A DNA stretch of 64,000 bases from Vespa crabro (taxonomy: Eukaryota > Arthropoda > Insecta > Hymenoptera > Vespidae). The translations under genes and the position numbers were made by a program. Below are positions 49,055-63,200 of the stretch, in pieces. Every line of letters begins with the position of its first letter. The first letter of the stretch is position 1. The notes under the pieces are model-generated. The model was given only the letters and a program-made list of their open reading frames with translations. It was not told where the DNA came from and did no database searches. The stretch is from contig NC_060963.1 in assembly GCF_910589235.1 (NCBI RefSeq), positions 8,358,501 to 8,422,500 on the forward strand, written 5' to 3'.

Positions 49055-51684
49055 TGAAAAATAAAAAATCTTTTTAAAAGTACACTATCGAGTATAAAAC
49101 TAAAATTGCGATCTACATAGAAGTTTTCACCTGGATGTTCTAAAACCAAATTTATTAATGAATGTAACTGTATCCCAGTGTTGTATGTTTGCTAAGAATG
49201 CCATGTATAAATTGATACTTAAAATGCTTATAGTATGCAATAACTTTAAGCTTTTTGAGGAGATACTTGGGCAAACTAAAATGTGATCTATATAATAATG
49301 TCTGAATATGTTATTTTTTAAAATTTTAACATTTTTTATGGAATGAGATATAGTATTTGGTCCTTACAGTATAAACGTGTTTTTACTAGTAGAAGACTAG
49401 ACAAGGTTCTTTCTTGAATCTTAACTATCTAAAAAGCAGAACTTCATATTTGTATGCAGTTCTGTGATGTTTAAACAGTTGAATTATGTCAACTTGTTCT
49501 CTTTTGCGAGAATTAATAATGTGCCAGAAAACAAAATATTATTTATTAATTATGCACATACATATAGATAAATACACACACATGTTATGCATAAATTATA
49601 TAAAAGATTTATTAATTATAGATGAACAGGGTTTCTACAGACATACGTATATCTGTCTCTGCAAAATGTATAATTTGCTATATTCTTGATAATTCGTGAT
49701 GCGCGCGAATATTATCTTATATTTTCTATAACTTTTATAAATTTATATCACAATGTATAATAACTTTTGGAACAAGATAAATATGTATGTGTATTTTCAA
49801 ATATGCAAATAATTCTATTATATTATATTTTCATTTGTATTTATAAGCAAATTAATCTCATAATTATTAAAGAATATAGAAGCATATTTTGTGCGAATGT
49901 GATGGATAATTAAAACTATAAAATAATATTTTTCTGTAGGAACCTTGTTAATATGTAGAAAGAAGAAAAAGATATTCTTCTATGTGCCGTATTAAGTAAC
50001 AATGTTTATATAGTTCAGTTCATTATTATTGATCACATCAAAGTTATTAATATTTTTATATTATCTGTGACTGATTGGATTCTTCACACAATATTATATG
50101 TGTATATTTGTTAGATTTATGTTGTTAGATATATGCAGTATGTATATACTGTATTTCTTTCCTCTTATTTACAAAGGCTCCTCATTACAAAGTACAGTTA
50201 TTTTTCTTGTGATTTAAACAATTTTATAATATTTAGCCTTAACTTGGTACAAATAATAATTTAACAGACTAACAATAAGAACTTATTATCATGGTTGTGA
50301 TTTATCTCATGATTTTGAGAAACAAATGTATATCTTTTAAAAACTATGCTTTATAACAGTCGATAGTAGGATATTATATTTTCAGTATTTTTTTTTTTTT
50401 TTATAAAGATGTATTGACAAGTATAAAATTGTCACAGAAGTATACAGTAGCATATAATGAAATATTTAGAATCATATAAGGAACAGATAGCTCCAATTAA
50501 TATAATTTTAATAAAATTAATTAGAATAAAAACCTGTAGAAAAGTTAGAAATTCAATATTATTTGAATTTAATTTGAATTTTTAAAGAAAGCAATAATAT
50601 CTACACGCACATATATTATCAATCCATACTTTAATTTTACTTTAAGTTGGAGTTATATATATGTAATTATCCAATTCTTGGAATTGGTATACTTAATACT
50701 AATCTTATTACATCATGTCATACACACAATGTTAGATTAGATTACTGCATTTATAATGAAACACAAGTATATAACTAAATTTGCACAGTGTGTTGTTGCA
50801 TTTAAATAATAATCATGTTTATATAGGTATATATAAATTTACATTCACCAAACTGAATAGATTCAGCTGTCTAAAAGATATTGGTTATATATCTTAAACA
50901 ATTATACTATATTGCTTGAATCTATAAGGAATTGTTAGTTACATAAAGAAGATAAATTATACAAAAGAGATACAAGATGCATTTTGAAAAGAATTGCATT
51001 TGAGAGAGTTGCACTTAAATGTATAAATTTTACAAAGATGAACTTACACGCATATGTATATCATTTCAAAGCAGTTCCTTCTTTCTTAACGTAACTCAAT
51101 AAGAAAAAAAGAGTAACTAACAAGGGGACAAAGAAAATCTTTTTTGAAATTCTTATTTCTAAATGTGTAGGTATTTGTAGTTACTTAATATATTTAACTA
51201 TGATACGATAAGTTGTAATATACGATACTCCAGTGCAAATCTTTAATGATATACAAGTTAATATGTTAAAAAAAAGAAAAAAGAAAAACAGGCAGATTAA
51301 TCGATCTACGTACTTCCAACATAAATATAATTATTTTTTGCGATGATTCTTAATATATCTGATTTAATTTGTATAAGATTATACAATACATTTCTGTGGA
51401 AGTTAATGAACAAGAGATGAAGATCTTGTAAAAAAAATGAACTACTTCTTAAGATTATCTATCTTTACTTATAGTTATATTATTATTTTTTTTTATGCAC
51501 GAGAGCAGCTTTGTATCACGTTTATGTATGTACGTTATGTGTTATATAGAGAAATTCTAAACCTAGTCATAACAGACAATGACATTTACACATTTTACGT
51601 ATGTGTGCATTTATTCATGAACTAGCAGTGTGACAAGCGATACCGTTACATCGTAAATACTACCATTTTTTATATTCGCGTCTA

Positions 51685-52114
<430 letters not shown>

Positions 52115-52900
52115 TGTATCTTTGTACAAATTCAATTTGTGACTTTTTTGTACATGATAGACACTATAAACGACATTTATTTTTTTCTTTCTATGTTCTT
52201 AAGTATTATTATTAAAGCGAACAGATATTTTTTCTGTACGTTTATTTTTTTAGGACCACCAATACAATTAAGTTAATGAAAAGCAATGGGAGTAGGGGGG
52301 ACGTTTTTTCGTTCGACAGAGAATAGAGTGAGCTAATAACAATCACTAAAACATATATTAAGTATTAAACGGATTTGGACCATTAATATATTATATATAT
52401 ACAACTTTTTCTACTATTCTAACTATTAAACAGACTGACTATCTTTTGGACGAAACACTTTAAGGTGGTGTTTGACAAAATGACTGAATGTTAGTGTATG
52501 ATTGAAAAAAGGGATAATATTTAGCGCAAATGTACATAAATAAATATGTCAAGCGAATGGGAAATCAATCAAGTGGTCGTACTCGTCCTTATACTTTTGA
52601 TATTGTATTTTATTTTATTTGTGAAAACATTTTATTTTTATTAGGTCCTCATCAACGTGTTTTAATCTAACGTAATAACGTAGCGTACTATTTACATTGT
52701 TATTGGTACGTCCTCGATTATTGTATCGTTATTAAAAAAAAGTTATAATTATTTGCATCGACTATTAGTACCACCACTTTATTAGCGTGCATGTTTGATA
52801 TGATTGTCATACTTCAAAATATACATACATACATGATATAACTAGTAATAGATCGATGTATATATATAAAAGAAAATAATAATAATAATGAAATAAAATA

Positions 52901-52975
52901 AAAAATGTCAGCGTTCGGTCGGTCCATCATAAGCCAATCTAAGCCAATGAACGCCGAACCGAGCGCAACATTTTT
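52901..52975. repeat. GC-rich imperfect palindrome, 75 bp
   Basis: Left arm AAAAATGTCAGCGTTCGGTC pairs with the right arm, which read in reverse begins AAAAATGTTGCGCTCGGTTC. The loop holds a direct repeat TAAGCCAAT (twice). It stands out in AT-rich surroundings and would form a hairpin in RNA. Confidence 0.6.
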
Positions 52976-53266
52976 AATATGTTGAGATAACTATTTTACC
53001 TGTACGAAAAAGATTCTATTTGGTTGTGCAGCAATAAATAAAGAAATAAATATTTACGTAAAAAAAAGAAAAAAATAAAAAGAGTTGATTTATTCCAATA
53101 TATCCTAAACAATTTCTAAGCGATAATCTAAGTAACTTTTAGTTAGATCATCGGATTATCAATTTATACATAATGAACTTATTGCTAAAGATTCTTGTTT
53201 ATAGTCAACCAATCAACGTAATTCTGCCAATTTGTTTATTATTGTCGTAACAAAATGAAATATATT

Positions 53267-56200
53267 TCATAATTTTAACATTAATTCGATGGGATGTTGT
53301 ACATAATATTTCCACAAGTTCGAATATTTTGCCATCGTAACACCGTCGATCACTCGATGATCCGCAGCCCAACTAACGGTGATTATATTAGCTGCTATCA
53401 CGTTATCTTTTTCATCAAAACGTGGTAACTTTTGTACTTTACCGAAAGCTCCGATCGCTATTTGCGGAGGTAGAATCACTGGTTTTGCGTAACTACCTCC
53501 GATCTGTGAACAAATGGAAGACAATGTTCCTTGAATTTTAGACAATAAATAAAAAAACAAGGAAGAAGAAAATTACATTTCTTATTTTTAAACAAAACTT
53601 ACCACACCAATGTTGGACAAGGAAAAAGTTGTGTCGGTTAGATCAGCCAAAGAAATCGATGTTTTCTTACCGAGTTCTTGAAGCCTGTTCAATTTTTTAG
53701 CGATACACAAAATACTGAGATTCTGAACGTCCTTTATATTTGGAACAATTAGACCTTCCGGAGTATCCATAGCTATACCGATGTTATGTCTTTCAGAAAT
53801 TTGTATGCATTGCTTCTCTTCGTCGACCCAACCATTTAATTCGGGAATTATTTGCAAAGCATTCGAGGCAGCTTTTATCAGAAAAGGCATTAGAGATAGA
53901 GAAATACCCTGTTCCTTGAATGAATTTTTCACTTCATTTCGATAACGTACCAATTTGGTAATGTCACATTCGTCGCTATAGACGAAGTGTGGTATATTCT
54001 GAAAAATCGTAAAGATTTTTATTTTTATCGTTGGATTATTAAGGGGAAAGAAAAAAAGATAAAGAGAAAATATTAGGGAAAAAGAGATAAAAAAAAGTGA
54101 AAAAAAAATATATTAGAGAACAAAAAGAAAGAAAATGAGAAAAAGATGGTACCAAGGATTGTGTCATAGTTGTCCACATATGCTTGGAATATTTTTTTAT
54201 TGGAATCATTTTTCCAGGCTGCCGAGAAACATCCTCAATTTTCTTTTTTAAATCGAATTTTTCAAGATGTTCTAGTACGTCTTCTTTGAGGACACGTCCA
54301 TCTTTACCAGTGCCGATGATCTCAGCAAGATTAATATTGTTCTCCGTAGCCAGTCTTCTGACAGTTGGCGTTGCAATGATCTGAATCTTTTCGGAATGGA
54401 TATCCTTCAAACGTTCTGAATTCGCTTTATCATCCCTTTTTTCTAATTCCACGCAGTCATTTTCTTCTCCCGTCTCCATCGTTTTCGTTTCTTGCTCCTT
54501 TTCGACGATGTTTTCCTCGTCGAGCTCGATGTCTACCAAAGGTTCTCCAATAAGAGCGATCTCATCTATCTTATAATGAAGTTTTCTTATAAAACCATCA
54601 TAACGACTAGTTATCGATACCGAGGCTTTATCACTTTGGACCTCACAGATGTTATCGAATTGAGATACTCTATCACCTGGTTTTACAAACCTACAGATCA
54701 TTCATACGAGCAATATCAATTTCTTTCATATGATCGACATTTTTTATAATAAAATATCTATTTATGATTAACTGATTATCAATAGAAAAATATTTTATAA
54801 TATACTATTATGTTATACTACACTGTACAACAAAAATATATTTTGAAATTCTTTCATTAATATTAATAGTCAAATCCATTTAATTTTGGAATGAGAAAAA
54901 CGAGTATGACATTAGAATTTATTTATTATCTATTATTTTTTAAATATAATACTTGCACATTCAACCGTTAGTAATGCGGTCATAGTGAAAACAAACATTA
55001 AATGAACACCACGATTACTTCAAAGAACCTATAAAGAGACAATAAACAAAATATGAATAACAACGATTCAGCATTTATGTACTCAGTTGCACCAACGTGC
55101 TGTCTGGACTTCAAATTTTTTAAGTATTCATAAAATTACTCTTATAGCATTAATGGGCTATAGCCATTGCTAACAATCAATAGCTAACAATGAATTTGAA
55201 ATTTATATTCATTTTGGTTATGTTGAAATCAATATAAATTGATTATTTTCAGGTCAAAAAGATTTTTAATGTTGACCAATCTTATTAATGTAATTAATAA
55301 ATTGTTTGTTCATTTTACTTGGAATTCGATAAATCATAAGAAAATAAAAAGAAAACGTCGATTTTGTGTGAAACCTACGAATGATCGATATGAGGAATGC
55401 CAATTTCTTTTGAAAAATCGATAATTTTTATGATCGAAAAAACGTATCTTTTTCTAAGATCGATTGATTAGCTATAGAAAAATATTTCACATTATATAAT
55501 TAATTATTAATCCACTTCCAAATTATTTGTTCATTTCATTTAAAATTCGATAAATCGTTAGTAAACAGAAGGGAAATGTCGATTTTGTGAGATATCTATG
55601 AATGATCGATACGAAGAATGTCAATTTTTTTCGAAGGATCGATAATTTTATTATTGAAGAGTCATATCTTTTTCTGAGATCGATTGATAACCAATAGAAA
55701 GGTATTTCGTATTATTCAATTAATTATTAATGCACTTTGAAGTTGTTTGCTCATTTCATTTGAAATTCGATAAATTATAAGTAAACAGAAGGGAAACGTC
55801 GATCTTGTGGGATAAAATCACTCAAATAACACTTTACTCACCATTCCTTCACAATGACATCTCGAATGCCTTCTCCGATGTCCGATAACTTAAATGGGAC
55901 AATGGTGCCTGATCGAAGAGAGCTCAGCGACAGGAAACGGCGCTTCGACGTACAGGCGTTTTTACTCTGCAATAAACGTTTTTCGATAGACAAATGTTCT
56001 CTTTCGTCTCGGATATTCCGATATATATCAAACTATCTACGCTCGATTTAAAGTACTCGCAGAAACGTCATTACATATTAATTCATTCAATTAATTCAAT
56101 TCGATATTATTTGAATCGAAAATTTTTTCGATAACATCTATCGAAATTCTTTTATGTTTTGATTAATTTTTAAATGATATCTCGTTAATCATTTTATTTA

Positions 56201-56967
56201 TTTATTTTTTTAAACATTATTTCGATCTATAATAAAAATATTAATGAGAATAAAAAAAACACGATTTTTATGATATTTTTTGAGATTTTCTCGAGAGGAT
56301 CAAGAAAATTTTGAAAAAGGAATTCATGTGCAATAAGATTTTTGGCTCATAGCCATATAGGTATACAGATGAATATAAAAAGGTGACAGAAAATCATCAT
56401 CAAACACACTCGAAAAATCATTTTCATACATTAACACATTAACTATTTTTTTTTTCCTTTAAAGACAACAACTTGTTTTTGCATCTCTCTTATTAAACTT
56501 AACTAGTTATTATAGTATTTAGTTATTATTAGATTATTATATACAGATATAATAATCTTGCATAATGCGTTAAGGTCATTGAATTCTGTATAATTATGAC
56601 TGAATAGCATAAAAAAAAGAGAAAGAAAAAGAAAATGTAATAAATGAAAAATATTGAAAAAAATGTTAAGTTATGAATGACAGCCATTGAATAATATCAC
56701 ACACATACACACACACAATATTAAACAAAGAATTTAATCACGAAAACACTGATTGGTTTTTTACAATATTTTTCAATTTTGCTATTATATTTTGTTTTCC
56801 TTTTTCTATTTAAGTTTTCCCTTCTTTCTTTGTCTCTCACATATAAATACACACACATACACACATACACACATTATTTTTGACACTTACAATGACAAAG
56901 CAGAAATATTAAACGTATACTTTACCGATCGTAGAATGGAGGAGCCGAATTGTAAAACGAAAGCCAT
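53267..56967 (-). CDS. Dbt: Branched-chain alpha-keto acid dehydrogenase E2 (lipoamide acyltransferase), mitochondrial
   Basis: Core of the complex that oxidises Leu, Ile and Val keto acids; mitochondrial matrix. Exons on the minus strand: 56967-56891, 55922-55842, 54690-54153, 53998-53603 and 53503-53267; 1329 bases, 442 aa. The lipoyl domain spans residues about 33-110 with Lys74 in VQSDKASV, the modification site; the sequence IGEGIRDVIVKEW|FVKPGD crosses the second junction in register. A peripheral subunit-binding domain follows (VRRLATENNINLAEIIGTG), then the catalytic domain with His412 and Asp416 in ADHRVIDG. The first exon (MAFVLQFGSSILRSVKYTF) is inferred: it looks like a mitochondrial targeting peptide and its phase fits the acceptor at 55923, but an alternative acceptor near 55970 exists. 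The catalytic and lipoyl exons are secure. Confidence 0.92.
54680..55841. repeat. 220-bp repeat array in Dbt intron 2
   Basis: Three units begin with AATTCGATAAAT at 55323, 55543 and 55764 (spacing 220 and 221 bp; the third is cut off at the exon 2 donor). Shared blocks include GTCGATTTTGTG, ATCGATAY-GA-GAATG and TTTCTRAGATCGATTGAT. A diverged part-copy at about 54680-54800 covers the intron/exon 3 boundary. Confidence 0.75.
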
Positions 56968-58921
56968 CGCAATTTTGAAAGAGAGATTAATTTTGATAAA
57001 AAAATAATAAAAAGAAAGAGATTCCGCGACTAAGAGACACGAGGAAAAGCGTAGAAATGTTTCGGAACGACTGAAATATAGAAGTAACAAAAGACCTTGA
57101 GTTATGGTGATAACCAGTAGTTATCATCATTTATCATTGAACAGTTACGATATCGAATATTCAGTGAATATTTATATAATGGTAGTAAATATATATGGTG
57201 GTAAAATGATAAGGAGCGTCTATGTTTGTATGTTTCTCGTAAACATAACTAATAAATATCATTCTTATATATATGTATATGTGTATATATAATCTTTTAA
57301 CTTATTTCATTTCTAAAAGACTTTTATACGTACGTATTTTCTTATCAACAGATGATTAATTATATTAAAAAAAATATATTATAATATGTATTTTAGTATT
57401 ATCTTTTATTTAAATTTGTTCCTTTTTTCTATCTCTTTAAGTAGTTAAAGGAAAAAAAATTAATAATAATAATAATAATAATAATATAATTAATAATAAT
57501 AATTAATAATGATAAGATATTCTTTTTGGAAAGATTATTACTCATTCATTATAAATCGATAAATTACGTTTTATTTATTTTATGAGCACCACTGCTTAAT
57601 ATTTAAGAATGTAAATATTTAAATGTATGATCGTTATGAATTCGGTAAATACTTTACTCCTCTCTCTTCAAAACGCGTCAGGAAATGACGCGTTGATTAC
57701 CGCCGATGTGAAATCTATTTAAGACGTTCGGTGATAATGATTTTTCATTTTGACAACGATTACGACAACAACGATTTTGACGACAAGGCATTAATGTATT
57801 ATCAATCGGCTTTTTTTTAGAATTTCACAAGGAAAAACGTGTATATATATAATATATTATATATTATATATATTTTATATATATAATATAATATAATATA
57901 AGAAATTAGATTTCCATGATAATACCAGTAGTTATCTAAGCTTTCGTTTTAAGATCGAGAAGCGAGTTTCTTTCCACTCGCATCTTCATTTCTAGGAACT
58001 TTCATTTAATTAATTTCCTTAATTTGAATTTTGTCTGTTAAGTTCTACTTACCTGTGCTTCAAGGATGAACACACATACACACAAACACACACACATAGA
58101 TATACTCTATATAATTTAAGTTATATATCTTCTATGTTCTTATAATATATATGTAAATGTTTCATATATTCTATAAATATTTTTCTTCTTATATAGTGTA
58201 TATATATGTGTATGTGCGTGTGTGTATGTGTATATATACACATATATACAATATATTGAAATTGTTTAAATATTTATTTGAAAATCTCTTAAATCTTTCG
58301 CTTTTAATTTTTTCATATTAGTAATTGACGATAAATAATATGCTTAAATGATGCTTTTTTACAATAATAGTAGGTAATTCGTTTAATTGTTTACCTGTTT
58401 AAGTTGATATCATTATTTCTTTATTATATTATGTAAGAAAAATGTTTGCGATGGTAACAGAATTGTGACAAGGAAAATTCAAAAGCTTGACGAAATTTTT
58501 TTCAAAGATATTTAACGAAAAATGTGAAAACTTTGAAACGAAGAACGAATTGTATTTATCTAAACATTTTTTACTTAATTAGTTGACTTATATGTTTAAT
58601 CTAATGTGCTAATCCGCAAAGTTATTGTACGATACACGCAATTAAACATGTAATTGTACAACTTCCTTGTTCTTCTCTTTTTATTTTATTTTTTCTATTT
58701 TTGTTTGTTTTTTTCATTCTCTTTTCTTTTATTGACAAGATCGCAGAATTCTAATATACAGATATAGCAGCGAGATGTGAAAATTAATATAAACGATTGT
58801 GCGAAGCGATTTAGGTATAAAACGAACGAGTAAATACATACGTTCATTTGAAAAATTGTTCGACTTGTTTCGAAGAATATATGAATGTGATTAATATAAT
58901 ACAAGGATGAGCACGATCAAT

Positions 58922-58923
<2 letters not shown>

Positions 58924-58973
<50 letters not shown>
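58924..58973. repeat. GA dinucleotide repeat
   Basis: Uninterrupted (GA)n of about 50 bp. Confidence 0.9.
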
Positions 58974-58975
<2 letters not shown>

Positions 58976-59652
58976 TCTTGCAGATGCAAGATCATTTGAA
59001 AATAAATATTTATTTCTCTCATCTAAAACGTTTGAGATCTGTATTGCTCGTTTTTCGATAACTTCTATTTTTCTTTTTCTTTCATAGTATAAATTACAAA
59101 TATTTCATAATACTAAATAGATAAATAAATAAATAAAAATGACTGTACAAAGAAGTATAAATAAGTAAATAAATAAATATTTAATTCGAATATGTATATC
59201 TAACGTAGATTAAATTTCTAAAATGTTGCTAACATATCGTAAAATCGATAACATTCGAATTAATTAAAAAGGAACTTTCACACCATTCTTTTCTTTCCTA
59301 TCAGAATTTCACTGTCTTCCGATAGTTCCAAAAAGTATCTTGAGATTGAATTTATCACCTATATGATCGAACGAAACTTTCGAGCACGTATTTTTATGTT
59401 ACATTTTAATAGAATTTCTTTAAAACAATATAAAGAATAAAACGAAACACGATGGTTTCGTTCATTATTTCCTCGTTTACTTATATTCATAAAGAAAGTC
59501 CGCTAAATCGGTTTGATTGAATCATTCGTCTTTTTCGCGAATTATTCGAAATTAATTATTCTTATTTATGAATTTTTTGTGATACAACACAATCGTTTGA
59601 TGCACACTTTTTACATACATAGATATATATCTATCTTTTTATACATATGTAC

Positions 59653-59705
<53 letters not shown>
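59653..59705. repeat. TA dinucleotide repeat
   Basis: Uninterrupted (TA)n of about 53 bp, able to extrude as a cruciform. Confidence 0.9.
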
Positions 59706-59707
<2 letters not shown>

Positions 59708-60273
59708 ATGGATAACGTTAACAGTAACAATAACGACAACAATGATCGTGGTTGATTGATCGATGGTCTTGATATACATATATATACACACTGTGTTTTG
59801 TAATACATTAATAAATATAGTATTAATGAATTAAGGACGCAAAACACAACAAAGCATTCGTACGAACGTCGTCTGTTAAGTTAATCAATTATGCAAATTA
59901 TTGTTTTAACATTATCTCAATAAAGGTATAATATTTGCACTCCAACACACACTCTCGAAATATTGTATATTATGAAATATGTACTTTGTACATAATTCGC
60001 GAATGAAATAACATCGATCGATATTGTATCTTGTCTTTTTTTATCTTTTTTTTTTTATTTTTATATTTTCTTTTTTCTAATTCACACAGTCTCGTAAACT
60101 TTCTCTCGTCGTTTTTTTTATTTTCTTCTTAATCGAAGAAATTAATTTACGATGGAATATTGCATTATTATTTTTTCTTTTTTTCCTTCAGTAATTTACA
60201 CTTATCCACTCGTCGAATATGTCTCAAATTTATCGAATATGTCGAAGTACGTAAAAGTAATTGGCGAATCGAT

Positions 60274-63200
60274 TTACAATTGAGCCACCTGTTCGTTATT
60301 AGTTGTCATGCTAGACGAGTTTGGTGCAAGCGAGATTTCTGTTACGCCCACCGAAGTTTGTACGGCTGCTGTGAGTGCACTTTGCAAAGGCATACTTTCG
60401 CTGACTAATTCGCAGGCAGTATCTGAAATACCAAATAATAATATGATAACATTAATTTTTAGGTTTTTAGTGATATATATATATATATATATATACGTAT
60501 ATATATATATATATGTCAATATATGTATATTATATCATATATATCGGAATCGAGTCTTTCATCATTTTTTAAATAGATAAGTTAACAGATAAATTCGTAC
60601 GAATCATTCATTTCATATCAATGGGAATTGATAAAACTAAGTAAATAATCTCAATTTTATCAAGTCTTTCTATCTTGCGAGATAATACCTGAACAGTTTT
60701 AAATTATCTTTTACCTAAAAAGTCACCAGAAGATCTAATACATATTCATAAAATCTCTGATGAAGAGAACGATGAGATAGAAATCCTCTCTCTGTACATA
60801 TGAGTATAATTTAATAAATTCATTACCATCACATGTTACGACTTCGACCGAATATTTCCTTACATCCATAATGTCAGTAGATAAATTATAATAGAAATTG
60901 GATAACATCTAATATTTTACGTTCATTCATGTAAATAAATAAATTCGTTTTATAGAATTATTATTTATTTTTTTTAACGTACTATTCTAACATCACCGAT
61001 TATTAATTATTACTGCCCGCTATTATGCTTTTCAATATTAATGTATATTCAATGCGAATGGCTAAAATTAAAAATTAAATGGTACAGCAGATCCAAGAGA
61101 AGAAGATTAAGAGTCAGATAAAAAATAAAAGATAACTTTGCATATTATTGTAAGTTTCGTATAAAACCATTGCCGTCCTTTTTTCTTTTCTTTTTTCTTT
61201 CTCCAAGTTTTTTCAACAATTAGAATAATTTGACAAAGTTTACGAAAAAAATTTAACGAAGCTGTAATCTTGATTCAGTAAACGCATCTTTCGTGTACGC
61301 CGCGTTTTAACGAAGAATTTCACATCGGAATATGAAATGGAACGCGTAGAATGCGATCGCGATAATATACGAGCTGGCCAAGTACGTATGTACATAGTAC
61401 GAGAGCGAATGTACTCTGTACAGTCTAATTAAAGAGTGCCAGTTACAAAGCGCTTTGGCATCCTGCCGAGTATTCTCATTACCGTTTCTGTCTCTTCATA
61501 ATTCGCAATTCATCTGACTAATTTTTGTCATTGTTTTTGCTTTAAAGTCACGTCCATTACATTTTGTCAACTGTGATAATTATTTCCGAAATAAATACGA
61601 ATAAATTTGGTTTAAGAAAACGAAAATGAAAATGAAAACGAAAACGAAAACGAAAAAATATACAAAGATAAAAAAGAAAAGAAAAAGAACTTTTGAAAGA
61701 CATTATAGAAAATATGCTAGATTTATCTTGACGGAAAAAAGAAAAAGAAAAACATTGAGTCTAAAACCGCATAAAAAATAGGTCACGCTTATTGACAAAA
61801 CTGTGCGTCGTAGTAAGGCATTAAGATTATCATTCGTTGTTACGTTTTAATGTGTCATAGAACATGATGTTTCGTCATTATTAAAATTCTCCTCCTACGT
61901 ATGTACATATTATTATTATCATTCATATATATTTAGTTTAAGACGAAAATTCGATATTTCGGAGATACCGCAAGGCATTATCATGATGAAACAAATTTGA
62001 AGGAGTAATTGTAGGGTTTATAATTATCTCGTCACACGTAGAAGTCTGAATTTACTGCAATGTTGTAAACGTCGATGTTCTTCATTAAATTGAATAATCG
62101 GAAAAATAAAAGATTAAACTCCCTTAAGATAGATGATCGATTGACTTAAAATTGCTTTATATTGTTACGATCTCGAATAAGAAGAAAGGATGTTAGATAA
62201 CGATATGTCTAATTCGAGATAACGAAGTACGAATAAAAGATGAAAATCGAATCGAATCGATTTAAATCGAATTTAATCTAATCTAATCGAATAACCAATC
62301 GATTTACTTTCACTCACATTTCGTGACTGAAGAGGTTCCAGCGCTGCTACCCTGTTTCTTTAAAGTGTTGCTCTTGATGAAAGTTTTGCCTCGTATATTT
62401 TTATCCGGTTGGAAGACGATAATGTAGACTTTGGGTGCGTATAGACAAACGAGGGTAACCGATGCGCTGAGACTAATAGCGACACAGAGCGTCGTGATTT
62501 GGGTCTCGTGAGCGTTTCCAGTTCCGAAATAAATGGGTACAAAGCCAAGCCAGATAATACAGGTCGTGTACATAGTGAAGCCAATGAATTTGCTTTCGTT
62601 AAAGTTTTCTGGTATCTTTCGTGTTTTTACGGCATAAACGGTGGAGACGAGGATCAGAATAGCGTTGTATAGTTGAGAAAAGAGAAAGCTCATATCTTGA
62701 ATGTTACATTTCAATATGACCTGTTTGCGATCGGGATAATAATATCGCGTGCCCGGTGGCTCGACGACCATCCATACAAGAGTCAGGACGATTTGAAATG
62801 CTATCAAGGCGGCCGCTATGCAAACTTGTGAGGTTGGACTGATGTATCGAGGTCTCACTGCAGATCTCGAAGCTGCATCGAATATTCTGGCGATACGATT
62901 GGTCTTGGTAAGAAGAGCACCGTATACGGCGCTGAAACTCACGCCTACACCAAATCTTTGAAGGACACAGGTAACTGTCGTTGGTGTTACCAGTAACAAA
63001 AACGTATTCAAATAGCAGACCAAAACGCCAGCTAAAAGAACAACGGTCAACTCTCGTCCAGAAGCACGAACTACTGGAGTGTCTCGATGTTGAAAGAGAA
63101 GACAAGCCACTGCCAAGGTTGCTGATATCCCAAGACAAGAAATCACAGCTGGTGCTATTGCAAAGGCGCTGCTCCACTTGATATGCTTCACCGGTAAATG

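Larger units (their letters stand above)
56968..60273. other. Intergenic region between Dbt and the glutamate receptor gene
   Basis: 3.3 kb without a recognised exon. It is AT-rich with microsatellites (TAA near 57457-57485, TA around 57840-57900, CA near 58070-58095, GA 58924-58973, TA 59653-59705). The right part probably contains the receptor 3'UTR, and the left part the Dbt promoter, with no clear motif. Confidence 0.6.

Noticed and set aside
59513..59847. Tyr-Ile repetitive frames on both strands
   Set aside because: They are the TA dinucleotide repeat.
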